Counted from the stretch's first letter, positions 19,070 through 29,125 are shown. The stretch is DNA of 64,000 nucleotides from Roseibium aggregatum IAM 12614 (GCF_000168975.1 NZ_AAUW01000003.1:248001-312000), one strand, 5' to 3'. Translations and numbers: made by a program. Notes: generated by a model not told the origin, from the sequence alone.

Positions 19070-20392
19070 GTGGAGGACACGCGTAAAAGCGGCCGTGGTT
19101 CGAATTCCGCGCAATTGCGCCGGTATAACGAGCGCATCGTACTTCAGATCCTTCGGCGGGCCGGCGAAGCATCCAAGGCGGAACTCGCCCGTGCGGTGCA
19201 GCTCACCAACGCCGCCATTGGCGCCATCATCCAGAATCTCATCGAGGAAGGGCTGATTGTCGAAGCGGGCAAGCGCCACGATGGCAGCCGCGGACAACCG
19301 GCCACCATCCTCCGGCTCGCGCCGCGAGGCGCCTATTCCTTCGGCGTGCGACTGGACCGTACCAACATGGAAACGGTGCTGATGGATTTTTCCGGCCAGC
19401 TCATCGGACGCCGGCTGCACGACATGATCCTGCCGGCTCCCGAGCAGGCGCTGGAAATCCTGAAGGACGATCTGGAAATTCTGCGTCAGAACCTGAGTGA
19501 GGAAGACCAATCCCGCATCACCGGCATCGGCCTGGCACAACCCTTCAACCTCGGCGCCTGGCTGCATGAACTCGGCCTGCCCCAGGCCGACTTCATGAAG
19601 TGGGAAGATTTCGATCTTGCCGAAGCCCTTGAGCAAGCCACCGGCCTGCCCGTGTTCAGCGAGAATGACGGCACGGCGGCGGCTGTGGCCGAACTCTTTT
19701 ACGGGCTGGGCCGGCAAAACGACAATTTCGTCTATCTGTTCCTCGGACCGGCAATTGGCGGCGGCCTGATCCTGAAAGGGGATGTCGTGAGGGGCGTGTC
19801 CGGCAATGCTGGCGACGTCGCCATGATCCCCGTTCCGCCGAGCACGCTGTCGACAGCTCCCAAGGCGCGCAATTCCTGGGACCTGCTGCTGACGCGCGCC
19901 TCGCTGGTGGCTCTCGCCCGGCACATGTCGCCGACGGATTTCGCGAAACTCAATCGCTCCGACATTCAGCATGCAGTGGAAACCGGTGACCCGAAATACA
20001 CCGAATGGCTGGAAGACTGCGCCGAGGCGCTCGCGCTTGCCCTGCGCTCGGCCTACGCGCTTCTGGATGTTCCGCTGGTCGTTCTCGACAGCGACCTCGG
20101 CGGTCCCTTCCCGGAAAGCTTCCGCACTGCGCTGAGAAAGGCCGTCGAAAAGGCCGCGCCGGAGAAACGGCTATCACCAGACATCGAAATCGGCAGCTTT
20201 GGCCATGACGCTGGCGCTATCGGCGCTGCCAGCCTGCCGCAATTCTTCAATTTCTCGCCCAGGGCAGCAATCCTGACCGGCGGGAAAGACACCGGACCCG
20301 CCGGGGCTGGCAGCTCGGAAGATCGAGCCAGCTTTCCGGCACGGGCAGCACGGTTGGGGTCACATCTGGCCACACCCAACCGTTCAACCTGA
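19070..20392 (+). CDS. ROK-family repressor of sugar uptake (FrcR-like)
   Basis: 440 aa from a GTG preceded by GGGGAGGA. The N-terminal winged HTH (RYNERIVLQILRRAGEASKAELARAVQLTNAAIGAIIQNL) is followed by a ROK sugar-kinase-like domain. It directly precedes substrate-binding, permease and ATPase genes. This is the frc neighbourhood of Sinorhizobium, although there frcR lies at the other end. It probably senses fructose or a phosphorylated sugar and represses this operon. The C-terminal 40 or so residues are low-complexity and may be lineage specific. Confidence 0.85.
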   Translation: MEDTRKSGRGSNSAQLRRYNERIVLQILRRAGEASKAELARAVQLTNAAIGAIIQNLIEEGLIVEAGKRHDGSRGQPATILRLAPRGAYSFGVRLDRTNMETVLMDFSGQLIGRRLHDMILPAPEQALEILKDDLEILRQNLSEEDQSRITGIGLAQPFNLGAWLHELGLPQADFMKWEDFDLAEALEQATGLPVFSENDGTAAAVAELFYGLGRQNDNFVYLFLGPAIGGGLILKGDVVRGVSGNAGDVAMIPVPPSTLSTAPKARNSWDLLLTRASLVALARHMSPTDFAKLNRSDIQHAVETGDPKYTEWLEDCAEALALALRSAYALLDVPLVVLDSDLGGPFPESFRTALRKAVEKAAPEKRLSPDIEIGSFGHDAGAIGAASLPQFFNFSPRAAILTGGKDTGPAGAGSSEDRASFPARAARLGSHLATPNRST

Positions 20393-20416
20393 ATTGGCCA
20401 GGGAGGAAAAACGCAA

Positions 20417-21433
20417 ATGATCCGCAAACTACTCGCGACCGGTTCCGTTCTCGCTGCCATGGCTGCCGCTCCGGCAGCCGCAGCAGATGTCTCGGCCTGC
20501 CTCATCACCAAGACGGACACCAACCCGTTCTTCGTGAAAATGAAGGAAGGCGCCACCGCCAAGGCCGAGGAACTCGGCATCGAGCTGAAGTCCTTCGCAG
20601 GCAAGGTCGACGGCGATCACGAAACCCAGGTGGCAGCTATTGAAACCTGCATTGCCGACGGTGCCAAGGGCATCCTGCTGACCGCATCCGACACGTCGTC
20701 CATCGTGCCCGCTGTCAAGCAGGCCCGCGACGCCGGCCTTCTGGTGATTGCACTCGATACGCCGCTCGATCCCATCGACGCAGCCGACGCGACCTTCGCC
20801 ACCGACAACTTCAAGGCGGGTGAGCTGATCGGCCAATGGGCCGCGGCCAGCCTGGGTGACGAGGCTGCCAATGCCAAGATCGCCATGCTCGACCTCGGCA
20901 TCAGCCAGCCGACCGTCGGCGTGCTGCGCGACCAGGGCTTCCTGCAGGGCTTCGGCATCGAACTAGGCGACCCGAACAAATGGGGTGACGAAACCGATCC
21001 GCGCATCGTCGGCAACGACGTGACCGCAGGCAACGAGGAAGGCGGCCGCAAGGCCATGGAAAACCTGCTTGCCAAGGATCCGATGGTCAACGTGGTCTAC
21101 ACGATCAACGAACCGGCAGCAGCCGGCGCTTACGAAGCGTTGAAGTCGATCGGCCGCGAAAACGACGTGCTGATCGTCTCTGTCGACGGTGGCTGCCCGG
21201 GCGTTCAGAACGTCAAGGACGGTGTCATCGGCGCAACCTCCCAGCAGTATCCGCTGCTGATGGCTTCCCTCGGCATCGAGGCCATCAAGGCCTGGGCCGA
21301 CAATGGCACCAAGCCGGCGCCGACCGAAGGCAAGGATTTCTTCGACACCGGTGTCGCCCTCGTGACCGACAAGCCGGTTGAAGGCGTCGAATCCATCGAC
21401 ACCGCCAAGGGTATGGATCTCTGCTGGGGCTAA
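20417..21433 (+). CDS. frcB: Fructose-type ABC transporter substrate-binding protein
   Basis: 338-aa periplasmic binding protein of the ribose/fructose (Peripla_BP_4) class. A signal peptide of about 22 residues ends in AAPAAAA. The mature part begins [19 protein letters not shown], the usual sugar-binding start, and includes ALDTPLDP and SVDGGCPGV, typical of FrcB. GGGAGG precedes the ATG. It is the first transporter gene, followed by a hairpin that likely gives it higher expression than the downstream permease and ATPase. The fructose specificity is by similarity of sequence and neighbours. Confidence 0.88.
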   Translation: MIRKLLATGSVLAAMAAAPAAAADVSACLITKTDTNPFFVKMKEGATAKAEELGIELKSFAGKVDGDHETQVAAIETCIADGAKGILLTASDTSSIVPAVKQARDAGLLVIALDTPLDPIDAADATFATDNFKAGELIGQWAAASLGDEAANAKIAMLDLGISQPTVGVLRDQGFLQGFGIELGDPNKWGDETDPRIVGNDVTAGNEEGGRKAMENLLAKDPMVNVVYTINEPAAAGAYEALKSIGRENDVLIVSVDGGCPGVQNVKDGVIGATSQQYPLLMASLGIEAIKAWADNGTKPAPTEGKDFFDTGVALVTDKPVEGVESIDTAKGMDLCWG

Positions 21434-21452
21434 GGCACCTCCACGCAAGACC

Positions 21453-21484
21453 AAAAGGGGCATGGGCAACCTTGCCCCTTTTTT
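21453..21484 (+). terminator. Partial terminator/RNA-stabilising hairpin between frcB and frcC
   Basis: AAAAGGGGCA (21453-21462) pairs with TGCCCCTTTT (21473-21482), followed by more T. It sits 20 bp after the frcB stop and 30 bp before the permease gene. In ABC operons such hairpins lower readthrough and protect the binding-protein mRNA. Confidence 0.85.
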
Positions 21485-21514
21485 CAAAACCGGCGTAGAG
21501 AAGGTTAAACGGGC

Positions 21515-22597
21515 ATGACCTTAGAAAGCAAACCGGCAAAGGGGCCGGCGAATTATGAATCCGCGGTAGCCTCCGGACCGCAGGCCGTCGCCTCATTCGA
21601 TGACCAACGTCATGGGATCGGGCACAAAATTCAGCACACGCTGCACCAGACCCCATCACTGGTTCCGCTGATCGTGCTGGTAATCTCCCTTGTCGTTTTC
21701 GGGCTTTTGCTCGGATCGAAACTGTTCTCCCCCTTCGCGCTGACGCTGATCCTGCAGCAGGTCCAGATCGTCGGCATCGTGGCGGCAGCTCAGAGCATCG
21801 TTATCCTGACTGCCGGCATCGACCTCTCGGTCGGCGCCATCATGGTGCTGTCCTCCGTCGTCATGGGGCAGTTCACCTTCCGCTACGGTCTGCCGGTGGA
21901 GATATCCATCGTCTGTGGCCTGATCTGCGGCACCTTGTGCGGCTATCTCAACGGCTTCCTTGTCGCCATCGTCAAGCTGCCGCCCTTCATCGTGACACTC
22001 GGCATGTGGCAGATCGTTCTGGCCACCAACTTCCTGTACTCGGCCAACGAAACCATCCGCTCGCAGGAAATTGCCGAGGTCGCGCCACTGCTTCAGTTCT
22101 TCGGAAACAAGGTCAATGTGGGCGGGGCCATCTTCACCTACGGTGTCATCTTCATGGTGGTTCTGGTGATGGTTCTGGCCTACGCGCTGCGACAGACGGC
22201 CTGGGGCCGGCATGTCTACGCCGTCGGCGACGATCCGGAGGCGGCACAGCTTTCAGGCGTTCAGGTGAAGAAGGTGCTGATTTCGGTCTACATGCTGTCC
22301 GGCCTCATCTGCGCCTTTGCCGGCTGGGCCATGATCGGCCGCATCGGTTCGGTCTCTCCGACCACCGGCCAGCTCGCCAACATCGAATCCATCACGGCTG
22401 TGGTGATCGGCGGCATCTCGCTCTTCGGCGGTCGCGGCTCCGTCCTCGGCACCCTGTTCGGTGCGCTCATCGTCGGCGTGTTCACGCTCAGCCTTCGCCT
22501 GCTCGGCGCGGATGCCCAGTGGACCTATCTGCTGATCGGCATTCTCATCATCGGTGCGGTCGCGATCGACCAATGGATCAGAAAGGTATCTGTGTGA
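21515..22597 (+). CDS. frcC: Fructose-type ABC transporter permease
   Basis: 360-aa inner-membrane permease of the RbsC/BPD_transp_2 class with a soluble N-terminus of about 45 residues and about 8-10 transmembrane helices. Hallmarks are ILTAGIDLSVGAIMVLSSV, LPPFIVTLGM and the EAA-like cytoplasmic loop AVGDDPEAAQLSGV, then GGISLFGGRGSVLGTLFG. The stop overlaps the start of the ATPase gene by one base (TGATG), indicating coupling. Confidence 0.9.
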   Translation: MTLESKPAKGPANYESAVASGPQAVASFDDQRHGIGHKIQHTLHQTPSLVPLIVLVISLVVFGLLLGSKLFSPFALTLILQQVQIVGIVAAAQSIVILTAGIDLSVGAIMVLSSVVMGQFTFRYGLPVEISIVCGLICGTLCGYLNGFLVAIVKLPPFIVTLGMWQIVLATNFLYSANETIRSQEIAEVAPLLQFFGNKVNVGGAIFTYGVIFMVVLVMVLAYALRQTAWGRHVYAVGDDPEAAQLSGVQVKKVLISVYMLSGLICAFAGWAMIGRIGSVSPTTGQLANIESITAVVIGGISLFGGRGSVLGTLFGALIVGVFTLSLRLLGADAQWTYLLIGILIIGAVAIDQWIRKVSV

Positions 22598-23370
22598 TGG
22601 AACCTGTCCTGCAAGCACGTAAACTGGTCAAGCGCTACGGCCGTGTCGTGGCCATGGACCGGGCCGATTTCGAACTCTATCCCGGCGAGATCCTCGCCGT
22701 GATCGGGGACAACGGGGCCGGCAAGTCCACCCTGATCAAGGCGCTCAGCGGCGCGGTGCAACCGGACGGCGGAGAAATCCTGCTGGATGGCAAGCCCGTT
22801 CATTTCACCTCGCCCATCGACGCCCGCGAAGCCGGGATCGAGACGGTCTACCAGACCCTGGCCATGTCCCCTGCCCTGTCGATCACCGACAACATGTTCA
22901 TGGGCCGCGAGATAAAGAAACCCGGCTTCCGGGGCACCTGGCTGCGCCAGCTGGACCGCAAGAAGATGGAAGAGATCGCCCGCGAGAAGCTGAACGAACT
23001 GGGGCTCCTGACCATTCAGAACATCAACCAGGCCGTCGAAACCCTTTCCGGCGGTCAGCGCCAGGGGGTGGCCGTGGCAAGGGCGGCCGCCTTCGGGTCC
23101 AAGGTCGTGATCATGGACGAACCGACCGCCGCTCTCGGCGTCAAGGAAAGCCGGCGCGTTCTGGAGCTGATCAAGGACGTCAGGGCAAGGGGCTTGCCCA
23201 TCGTGCTGATCAGTCACAACATGCCCCATGTGTTCGAGGTCGCCGACCGTATCCACATCCATCGCCTGGGCAGTCGTGCCTGTGTCATCAAACCGTCGGA
23301 CTTTACCATGTCCGATGCGGTAGCGATCATGACCGGAGCCATGGACCCGCCCGACAGCATGGCGGCTTAA
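22597..23370 (+). CDS. frcA: Fructose-type ABC transporter ATP-binding protein
   Basis: 257-aa single-domain ATPase, unlike the double-length RbsA type. Walker A lies at residues 37-45 (GDNGAGKST), then the Q-loop (VYQTLA), the signature LSGGQRQGVAVAR, Walker B (VVIMDEPTAAL) and the H-loop (LISHNM). It starts one base before the end of the permease stop. It completes the frcBCA transporter, and the kinase gene follows beyond the 1-kb repeat array. Confidence 0.9.
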   Translation: MEPVLQARKLVKRYGRVVAMDRADFELYPGEILAVIGDNGAGKSTLIKALSGAVQPDGGEILLDGKPVHFTSPIDAREAGIETVYQTLAMSPALSITDNMFMGREIKKPGFRGTWLRQLDRKKMEEIAREKLNELGLLTIQNINQAVETLSGGQRQGVAVARAAAFGSKVVIMDEPTAALGVKESRRVLELIKDVRARGLPIVLISHNMPHVFEVADRIHIHRLGSRACVIKPSDFTMSDAVAIMTGAMDPPDSMAA

Positions 23371-23423
23371 GGTTGGAACGAAAAACGGACGGCACCTTTA
23401 TCCGGCGCCGCGCACACGGGACC

Positions 23424-24440
23424 TCATCCTGAGGAGAACCGACAGGTTCGTCTCGAAGGATGGGCGGCAAGTTCAGCGCCTGTGGCCCATCCTTCGAGAC
23501 GGGCCCCTGGCCCTCCTCAGGATGAGGTGGTGGATTGGTGAGCCGCTGTGGGGTCAGAGAAGACACATTCAACGAGGGCCGTTGGCGAGCCTCGTTGGAA
23601 CCATTAAGGGAACGGGAGACACCGGGTTCAGCCCCCTCCCACCCACACTCTCATCCTGAGGAGAACCGAGAGGTTCGTCTCGAAGGATGGGCGGCAAATT
23701 CAGCGTCTGTGGCCCATCCTTCGAGACGGGCCCTGGCCCTCCTCAGGATGAGGTGGTGGATTGGTGAGCCGCTGTGGGGTCAGAGAAGACACATTCAACG
23801 AGGGCCGTTGGCGAGCCTCGTTGGAACCATTAAGGGAACGGGAGACACCGGGTTCAGCCCCCTCCCACCCACACTCTCATCCTGAGGAGAACCGAAAGGT
23901 TCGTCTCGAAGGATGGGCGGCAAATTCAGCGCCTGTGGCCCATCCTTCGAGACGGGCCCTGGCCCTCCTCAGGATGAGGCGGTGGATTGGTAAGCCGCTG
24001 CGGGGTCGAAGACGAGACATTCAACGAGCGCCATTGGCGACCTCGTTGGAACAAGAAAGAAGCGGACGGCACCTTTATCCGGCGCCGCCCACCCAAACCC
24101 TCATCCTGAGGAGAACCGACAGGTTCGTCTCGAAGGATGGGCGTCAAGTTCAGCGCCTGCGGCCCATCCTTCGAGACAGGCCCTGTCCCTCCTCAGGATG
24201 AGGTGGTGGATTGGTGAGCCGCTGCGGGGTCGAAGACGAGACATTCAACGAGCGCCATCGGCGGCTTCGTTGGAACAAGAAAGAAGCGGACGGCACCTTT
24301 ATCCGGCGCCGCCCACCCAACCCCTCATCCTGAGGAGAACCGACAGGTTCGTCTCGAAGGATGGGCGGCAAAATCAGCGCCTGTGGCCCATACTTCGAAA
24401 CGGGCCACAGGCCATCCTCAGGATGTGGGGGGTGGTTTGA
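23424..24440. repeat. Five-unit tandem array of REP-like palindromes with structured spacers
   Basis: Units begin at 23424, 23651, 23877, 24101 and 24325 (period 224-227 bp). Each has a palindrome of about 110 bp: outer arms CTCATCCTGAGGAG / CTCCTCAGGATGAG and inner arms GTCTCGAAGGATGGGC / GCCCATCCTTCGAGAC. Small side hairpins sit in between (GAACC-GAAA-GGTTC in unit 3). Each spacer of about 115 bp has its own hairpin (23570-23577/23590-23597; 24022-24028/24042-24048). The last palindrome is degraded. The array fills the frcA-frcK gap of 1152 bp and holds no gene. Relatives lie at 5560-5587 with 6724-6995, 39490-39741 and 40878-40955. Confidence 0.93.
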
Positions 24441-24522
24441 ACGACCGCTGCCGGGAATGATAGACAGTCACAAACCTGCCGCTGGAGCAGGTCCTGACAA
24501 ACGACAAAAGACCGGAACACAT

Positions 24523-25470
24523 ATGTTTTTGATTTGCGGTGAAGCGCTGTTCGACCTCTTTGGGGAAGCCGGTTCAGGCGACAGTGTTTCCTTCGATGCC
24601 CGTATCGGCGGATCGCCCTTCAACGTGGCCATGGGGCTGGCGCGCCTTGAAGAGGACGCCGGCTTTTTCGGTGGCATCTCAAGGGATGCGCTTGGCGAGC
24701 GTCTGGTCCAGAAGCTCCGCAGTGAAGGTGTTTCCGAACGCTATATCCTGCGGACCGACTACCTGACCACACTGAGCCTCGTCCAGAAGGACGAACACGG
24801 CTCTCCGGCCTATACGTTCTACGGTGAAAACGCAGCCGACCGAATGGTGACAGTGGACGACCTGCCCGATTTCGACGAACCGCCGCTGTTTCTGCACATC
24901 GGCTCCTACACCGCGCTTGTCGAGCCTGTTTCGGATGCCTTCAAGGCATTGATCGAACGTGAACGCGCCCATACGCTGATCTCCTTCGACCCGAACATCC
25001 GCCCGACCGTGGTGCCGGACATGGCGCTCTGGCGCCGCAACACCGAAAGTCTTGTGCCGTTGACGGACGTCGTCAAAGTCTCCGACGAAGACCTTGCGCT
25101 CATCGCGCCGGGCGAACCTGTCGAGACCATTGCGCGTTCCTGGCTCGGCATGGGTGCGTCGCTGGTGATCGTCACCCGTGGCGGCGATGGTGCGACCGCA
25201 TTTGCCAAGGGCGTTGAAGTCAGCCGTCCGGGCGTCAAGGTTGCGGTTGAAGACACGGTCGGCGCGGGCGACACCTTTCAGGCGTCCCTCCTTGCCGGAC
25301 TGAAGCATCTGGGCGCAACCAGCCGCGACTCTCTTGCGGCCCTTGACGCCGGCCAGCTAAATCGTCTTCTTGATTTCGCCGTCGGGGCTGCGGCCATAAC
25401 CTGCTCCCGGCGCGGAGCCGATCTGCCGCGCAGGAGCGAACTGGAAAAAGAATGGTCGGCCCTGAAATGA
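24523..25470 (+). CDS. frcK: Fructokinase, PfkB/ribokinase family
   Basis: 315-aa sugar kinase making fructose 6-phosphate. Motifs are GGSPFNVAMGLARL, which binds sugar, and the C-terminal PfkB signature DTVGAGDTFQASLLAGL, with catalytic Asp. The start MFLICGEALFDLF is standard. An upstream in-frame ATG would start inside the repeat array and is rejected. It lies after frcBCA and just before zwf, so imported fructose is passed to F6P and then the Entner-Doudoroff pathway. Confidence 0.9.
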   Translation: MFLICGEALFDLFGEAGSGDSVSFDARIGGSPFNVAMGLARLEEDAGFFGGISRDALGERLVQKLRSEGVSERYILRTDYLTTLSLVQKDEHGSPAYTFYGENAADRMVTVDDLPDFDEPPLFLHIGSYTALVEPVSDAFKALIERERAHTLISFDPNIRPTVVPDMALWRRNTESLVPLTDVVKVSDEDLALIAPGEPVETIARSWLGMGASLVIVTRGGDGATAFAKGVEVSRPGVKVAVEDTVGAGDTFQASLLAGLKHLGATSRDSLAALDAGQLNRLLDFAVGAAAITCSRRGADLPRRSELEKEWSALK

Positions 25471-25486
25471 GGGGCTGACAAGAGAA

Positions 25487-25500
25487 TTAAATCGATTTAA
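25487..25500. promoter_or_regulatory. Palindromic operator upstream of zwf
   Basis: TTAAATCGATTTAA is a perfect 14-bp palindrome 69 bp before the zwf start. Near copies precede edd (27084-27100) and pgi (33207-33218). The central CG and dyad length fit a LacI-type repressor. The regulator is not encoded in the window; a CceR-type carbon regulator is one candidate. Confidence 0.75.
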
Positions 25501-25568
25501 AAGGCAGTCGAAAACGGTCCTGGCTGGTGCGGCCAATCGGACTGGCAGCTGTGAGAAGGGATGTGTTT

Positions 25569-27044
25569 ATGGCGGTACGCGTCATTGAAGTTGAAGAATT
25601 CGACCTCGTCGTTTTCGGAGCCTCCGGAGACCTTGCCCATCGCAAGCTTCTGCCTGCCCTTTACCACCGTGATGCGGACGGCCAGATGCCGGACAATGCC
25701 CGCATCATCTGCAGCGCCCGGCGGGACTATTCAGACGACGATTATCGCGACTATGCCAAGGCAGCGCTGGAAGAACACGTCAAGGATCTGGAAGACGAGC
25801 ATCTGCAGCAGTTCCTGAAGCGCCTGCGCTACGTCAAGATCGACATTGCCACGGGTGAAGGCTTCGAGGACCTGAGAACAGTTCTGGATGAACGCCCCGA
25901 CGTCATCCGCGCCTTCTATCTTGCTGTCGGTCCGGACCTCTTCGGCACGATCTGCGAGAACCTCGGCCGCATCGGTGTCGTCAACGACCATTCCCGCGTT
26001 GTCATGGAAAAGCCCATCGGCAAGGACGGCGCATCTGCCAGGGCACTCAACGACACTGTCGGTGCCGTCTTCAACGAAGATCAGATTTTCCGTATCGACC
26101 ACTACCTCGGCAAGGAGACGGTGCAGAACCTGATGGCCCTGCGCTTCGCCAATGCCCTGTTCGAGCCCCTTTGGAACGCGGCCCATATCGACCATGTCCA
26201 GATCACCGTGGCCGAGTCGCTCGGCACCGGTGGCCGCGCCGGTTACTACGACACGGCGGGCGCGCTGCGTGACATGGTGCAGAACCACATTCTGCAGTTG
26301 CTTTGCCTGGTGGCAATGGAGCCGCCGGAGAGCATGAACGCCGACAGCGTGCGCGACGAAAAGCTGAAGGTCCTGAAGGCGCTTGCGCCGATCGAGGAGC
26401 AGAGCATCGACAAGCTGACCGTACGCGGCCAGTACCGTGCGGGCGCTTCCGCCGGCGGCGCGGTTCCAGGGTATCTGGAAGAACTCGGCAATACCGAAAG
26501 CCGCACGGAAACCTTCGTTGCCCTGAAGGCGGAAATCGCCAACTGGCGGTGGGCGGGCGTGCCCTTCTATCTGCGCACCGGCAAGCGCCTGGCGCAGCGG
26601 GTATCGGAAATTGTCGTCCAGTTCCGCCCGATCCCCCATTCGATCTTCGACGCGGAAGCCGGCGCCATCACCGCCAACCGGCTGATCATCCGCCTGCAGC
26701 CGGATGAAGGCGTGCAGATGCAGATCATGATCAAGGACCCTGGCCCCGGTGGCATGCGTTTGCGCCAGGTCCCGCTCGACATGAGTTTTGCCGAAGCCTT
26801 CAAGGTCCGCAACCCGGATGCCTACGAACGCCTGATCATGGACGTCATCCGTGGCAACCAGACCCTGTTCATGCGCCGCGACGAAGTCGACGCCGCCTGG
26901 GCATGGATCGATCCCATCCAGGCCGCATGGGCAGCCTCCAAGGAAACGCCGAAAGGCTACACCGCCGGCACCTGGGGCCCGTCCGCCTCTATCGCGCTGG
27001 TGGAGCGCGATGGCCGCACCTGGGCCGAAGACGACGGCACCTGA
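25569..27044 (+). CDS. zwf: Glucose-6-phosphate 1-dehydrogenase
   Basis: 491-aa first enzyme of the oxidative pentose-phosphate and Entner-Doudoroff routes: glucose 6-phosphate plus NAD(P)+ gives 6-phosphogluconolactone. The N-terminal nucleotide motif is FGASGDLAHRKL, the catalytic motif RIDHYLGKE, and the C-terminal region WRWAGVPFYLRTGKRL. The ATG at 25569 has AAGGGA upstream and gives the usual MAVxVIE start. It lies downstream of the TTAAATCGATTTAA operator. There is no pgl gene between zwf and edd, which is unusual. Confidence 0.96.
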   Translation: MAVRVIEVEEFDLVVFGASGDLAHRKLLPALYHRDADGQMPDNARIICSARRDYSDDDYRDYAKAALEEHVKDLEDEHLQQFLKRLRYVKIDIATGEGFEDLRTVLDERPDVIRAFYLAVGPDLFGTICENLGRIGVVNDHSRVVMEKPIGKDGASARALNDTVGAVFNEDQIFRIDHYLGKETVQNLMALRFANALFEPLWNAAHIDHVQITVAESLGTGGRAGYYDTAGALRDMVQNHILQLLCLVAMEPPESMNADSVRDEKLKVLKALAPIEEQSIDKLTVRGQYRAGASAGGAVPGYLEELGNTESRTETFVALKAEIANWRWAGVPFYLRTGKRLAQRVSEIVVQFRPIPHSIFDAEAGAITANRLIIRLQPDEGVQMQIMIKDPGPGGMRLRQVPLDMSFAEAFKVRNPDAYERLIMDVIRGNQTLFMRRDEVDAAWAWIDPIQAAWAASKETPKGYTAGTWGPSASIALVERDGRTWAEDDGT

Positions 27045-27083
27045 CACCTCTCGCGCAAGGCCCGGCCTTGCGCGTTTCCGGCC

Positions 27084-27100
27084 TCTTAAATCGATTAGAG
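27084..27100. promoter_or_regulatory. Palindromic operator upstream of edd
   Basis: TCTTAAATCGATTAGAG is an imperfect form of the zwf operator, 85 bp before edd. The shared core TAAATCGATT suggests that edd-eda has its own promoter and is controlled by the same protein as zwf and pgi. Confidence 0.65.
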
Positions 27101-27183
27101 AGCGGCGTGTCTGCCGCAATGCCCTATGTTACCGGACATAGACCCAGCCAGGCCGCGGCGCGGCTAGCAAAGGATTTGAAACG

Positions 27184-29004
27184 ATGACCATCCAGGATCG
27201 CATTGGCGACGTCACCGAACGGATCGTCAAACGCAGTCACGACAGCCGCTCAAGATATCTGGACCGGATCGGCAAGGCGGCCGAAAAGGGTCCCCAGCGC
27301 TCGCGCCTGTCCTGTGGCAACCTTGCGCACGGCTTTGCCGCCTGTGGCCTGTCCGACAAGCAAGCTCTTTCCGGCGACGTGGTGCCGAACCTCGGCATCA
27401 TCACCTCCTACAACGACATGCTGTCGGCCCATCAGCCCTATGAAACCTACCCGGCCCTGATCCGCGAAGCCGCCCATGACGTCGGCGCGGTCGCGCAGGT
27501 GGCCGGGGGTGTTCCAGCCATGTGTGACGGTGTCACCCAGGGCCAGGACGGCATGGAACTGTCCCTGTTTTCCCGCGATGTGATCGCAATGGCCGCCGCC
27601 GTCGGCCTGTCGCACCAGATGTTCGATGCCGCGGTCTTTCTCGGCATCTGCGACAAGATCGTACCCGGCCTTGCGATCGCCGCCCTCTCCTTCGGCCATC
27701 TGCCGGCCGTATTCGTCCCGGCCGGCCCGATGCCGACCGGCATCTCCAACGACGAGAAGTCGAAGATCCGCCAGCTCTATGCCGAAGGCAAGGTCGGCCG
27801 CGATGCCCTTCTGGAAAGTGAATCCCGTGCCTACCATTCGCCGGGCACCTGCACCTTCTACGGCACGGCCAATTCCAACCAGATGCTGATGGAGATCATG
27901 GGCCTGCATATGCCGGGCGCATCCTTCGTCAATCCGGGCACACCGCTGCGCGACGCCCTGACCCGGGAAGCTGCCAAACGCGCTATCGCGATTTCCGCGC
28001 TCGGCAACGAGTTCACGCCGGCAGGGGAAGTCATCAGCGAAAAGGCGATCGTCAACGGCGTCGTCGGCCTGCACGCAACTGGCGGGTCCACCAACCACAC
28101 CATGCATCTGGTGGCAATTGCAGCAGCTGCCGGCATCAAGCTGACCTGGGACGATATTTCCGACCTGTCCGACGTCGTGCCGCTTCTCGCCCGCGTCTAT
28201 CCGAACGGCAAGGCCGACGTGAACCACTTCCAGGCCGCTGGTGGCCTCGCCTTCCTGATCCGCGAACTGTTGGGCGAAGGCTATCTGCACCGGGATGTGA
28301 AGACCGTCTACGGCACCGACCTGTCGGGCTACACCGTGGAAGCGAAACTCGATGCCGACGGCAACGTCCGCCGTGAGGAAGTGCCTGAGGCATCCGGGGA
28401 TGAGACGGTGCTGGCACCCGTCTCCAAGGCCTTCCAGCCGACCGGCGGGCTGAAGATGCTGACCGGCAACATGGGCAAGGCTGTCATCAAGATCTCGGCG
28501 GTTGCCAAGGAACGTCACATCATCGAGGCCCCTGCCCGCGTCTTCCACGACCAGAACGACTTCCTGACCGCCTTCAACAACAAGGAACTGACCGGAGACG
28601 TTGCTGCCGTGGTCCGGTTCCAGGGCCCGAAGGCCATCGGCATGCCCGAGCTGCACAAGCTGACGCCGTGCCTTGGCATCCTGCAGGACCGCGGCCACAA
28701 GGTCGCCCTGATCACCGACGGCCGCATGTCCGGTGCGTCCGGCAAGGTGCCGGCGGCAATCCACGTGACCCCGGAAGCGGCTGCCGGAGGCCCCATCGCC
28801 CGGATCCGCGACGGCGACATGATCCGCGTCGATGCCGTCGCCGGAACGCTGGAAGTGCTGGTTGATGAAGCCGAATTCAACGCCCGGCCGCTGGCCGAAG
28901 CGGATCTGAGCGAGAGCCACTTCGGCACCGGCCGGGACCTGTTCGCCGCCTTCCGCAGTGCTGTCGGCACGGCCGACACTGGCGCACATGTGTTCGGTGA
29001 GTAA
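27184..29004 (+). CDS. edd: 6-phosphogluconate dehydratase
   Basis: 606-aa IlvD/Edd-family dehydratase with an FeS cluster. It converts 6-phosphogluconate to 2-keto-3-deoxy-6-phosphogluconate. Cluster and family motifs include [46 protein letters not shown] and [22 protein letters not shown] precedes the ATG. Length is normal for Edd and longer than IlvD. It is followed 121 bp later by eda, and together they form the Entner-Doudoroff branch. Confidence 0.96.
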   Translation: MTIQDRIGDVTERIVKRSHDSRSRYLDRIGKAAEKGPQRSRLSCGNLAHGFAACGLSDKQALSGDVVPNLGIITSYNDMLSAHQPYETYPALIREAAHDVGAVAQVAGGVPAMCDGVTQGQDGMELSLFSRDVIAMAAAVGLSHQMFDAAVFLGICDKIVPGLAIAALSFGHLPAVFVPAGPMPTGISNDEKSKIRQLYAEGKVGRDALLESESRAYHSPGTCTFYGTANSNQMLMEIMGLHMPGASFVNPGTPLRDALTREAAKRAIAISALGNEFTPAGEVISEKAIVNGVVGLHATGGSTNHTMHLVAIAAAAGIKLTWDDISDLSDVVPLLARVYPNGKADVNHFQAAGGLAFLIRELLGEGYLHRDVKTVYGTDLSGYTVEAKLDADGNVRREEVPEASGDETVLAPVSKAFQPTGGLKMLTGNMGKAVIKISAVAKERHIIEAPARVFHDQNDFLTAFNNKELTGDVAAVVRFQGPKAIGMPELHKLTPCLGILQDRGHKVALITDGRMSGASGKVPAAIHVTPEAAAGGPIARIRDGDMIRVDAVAGTLEVLVDEAEFNARPLAEADLSESHFGTGRDLFAAFRSAVGTADTGAHVFGE

Positions 29005-29125
29005 GGATCAGGCCCAGACCGGTGAGATGACCGGACCGGCCAGGTGAATTTGGCACGATAGATTTTGCGATCCGCTTCGGCTGTGGCAGATGCAGGCGCG
29101 ACAAGAAAGAGATTTTGGAGGCGAC

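Noticed and set aside
23535-24440. Several overlapping frames of 70-146 codons with nearly identical translations
   Set aside because: They are the tandem palindromic repeats read in frame; identity follows the DNA repeat, not protein selection.
23424-24440. Possible CRISPR array
   Set aside because: Units are about 225 bp, palindromic and with homologous, not unique, spacers. No cas genes are present.
27250-28989. 579-codon minus-strand frame
   Set aside because: Antisense shadow of edd; no family motif or ribosome-binding site.
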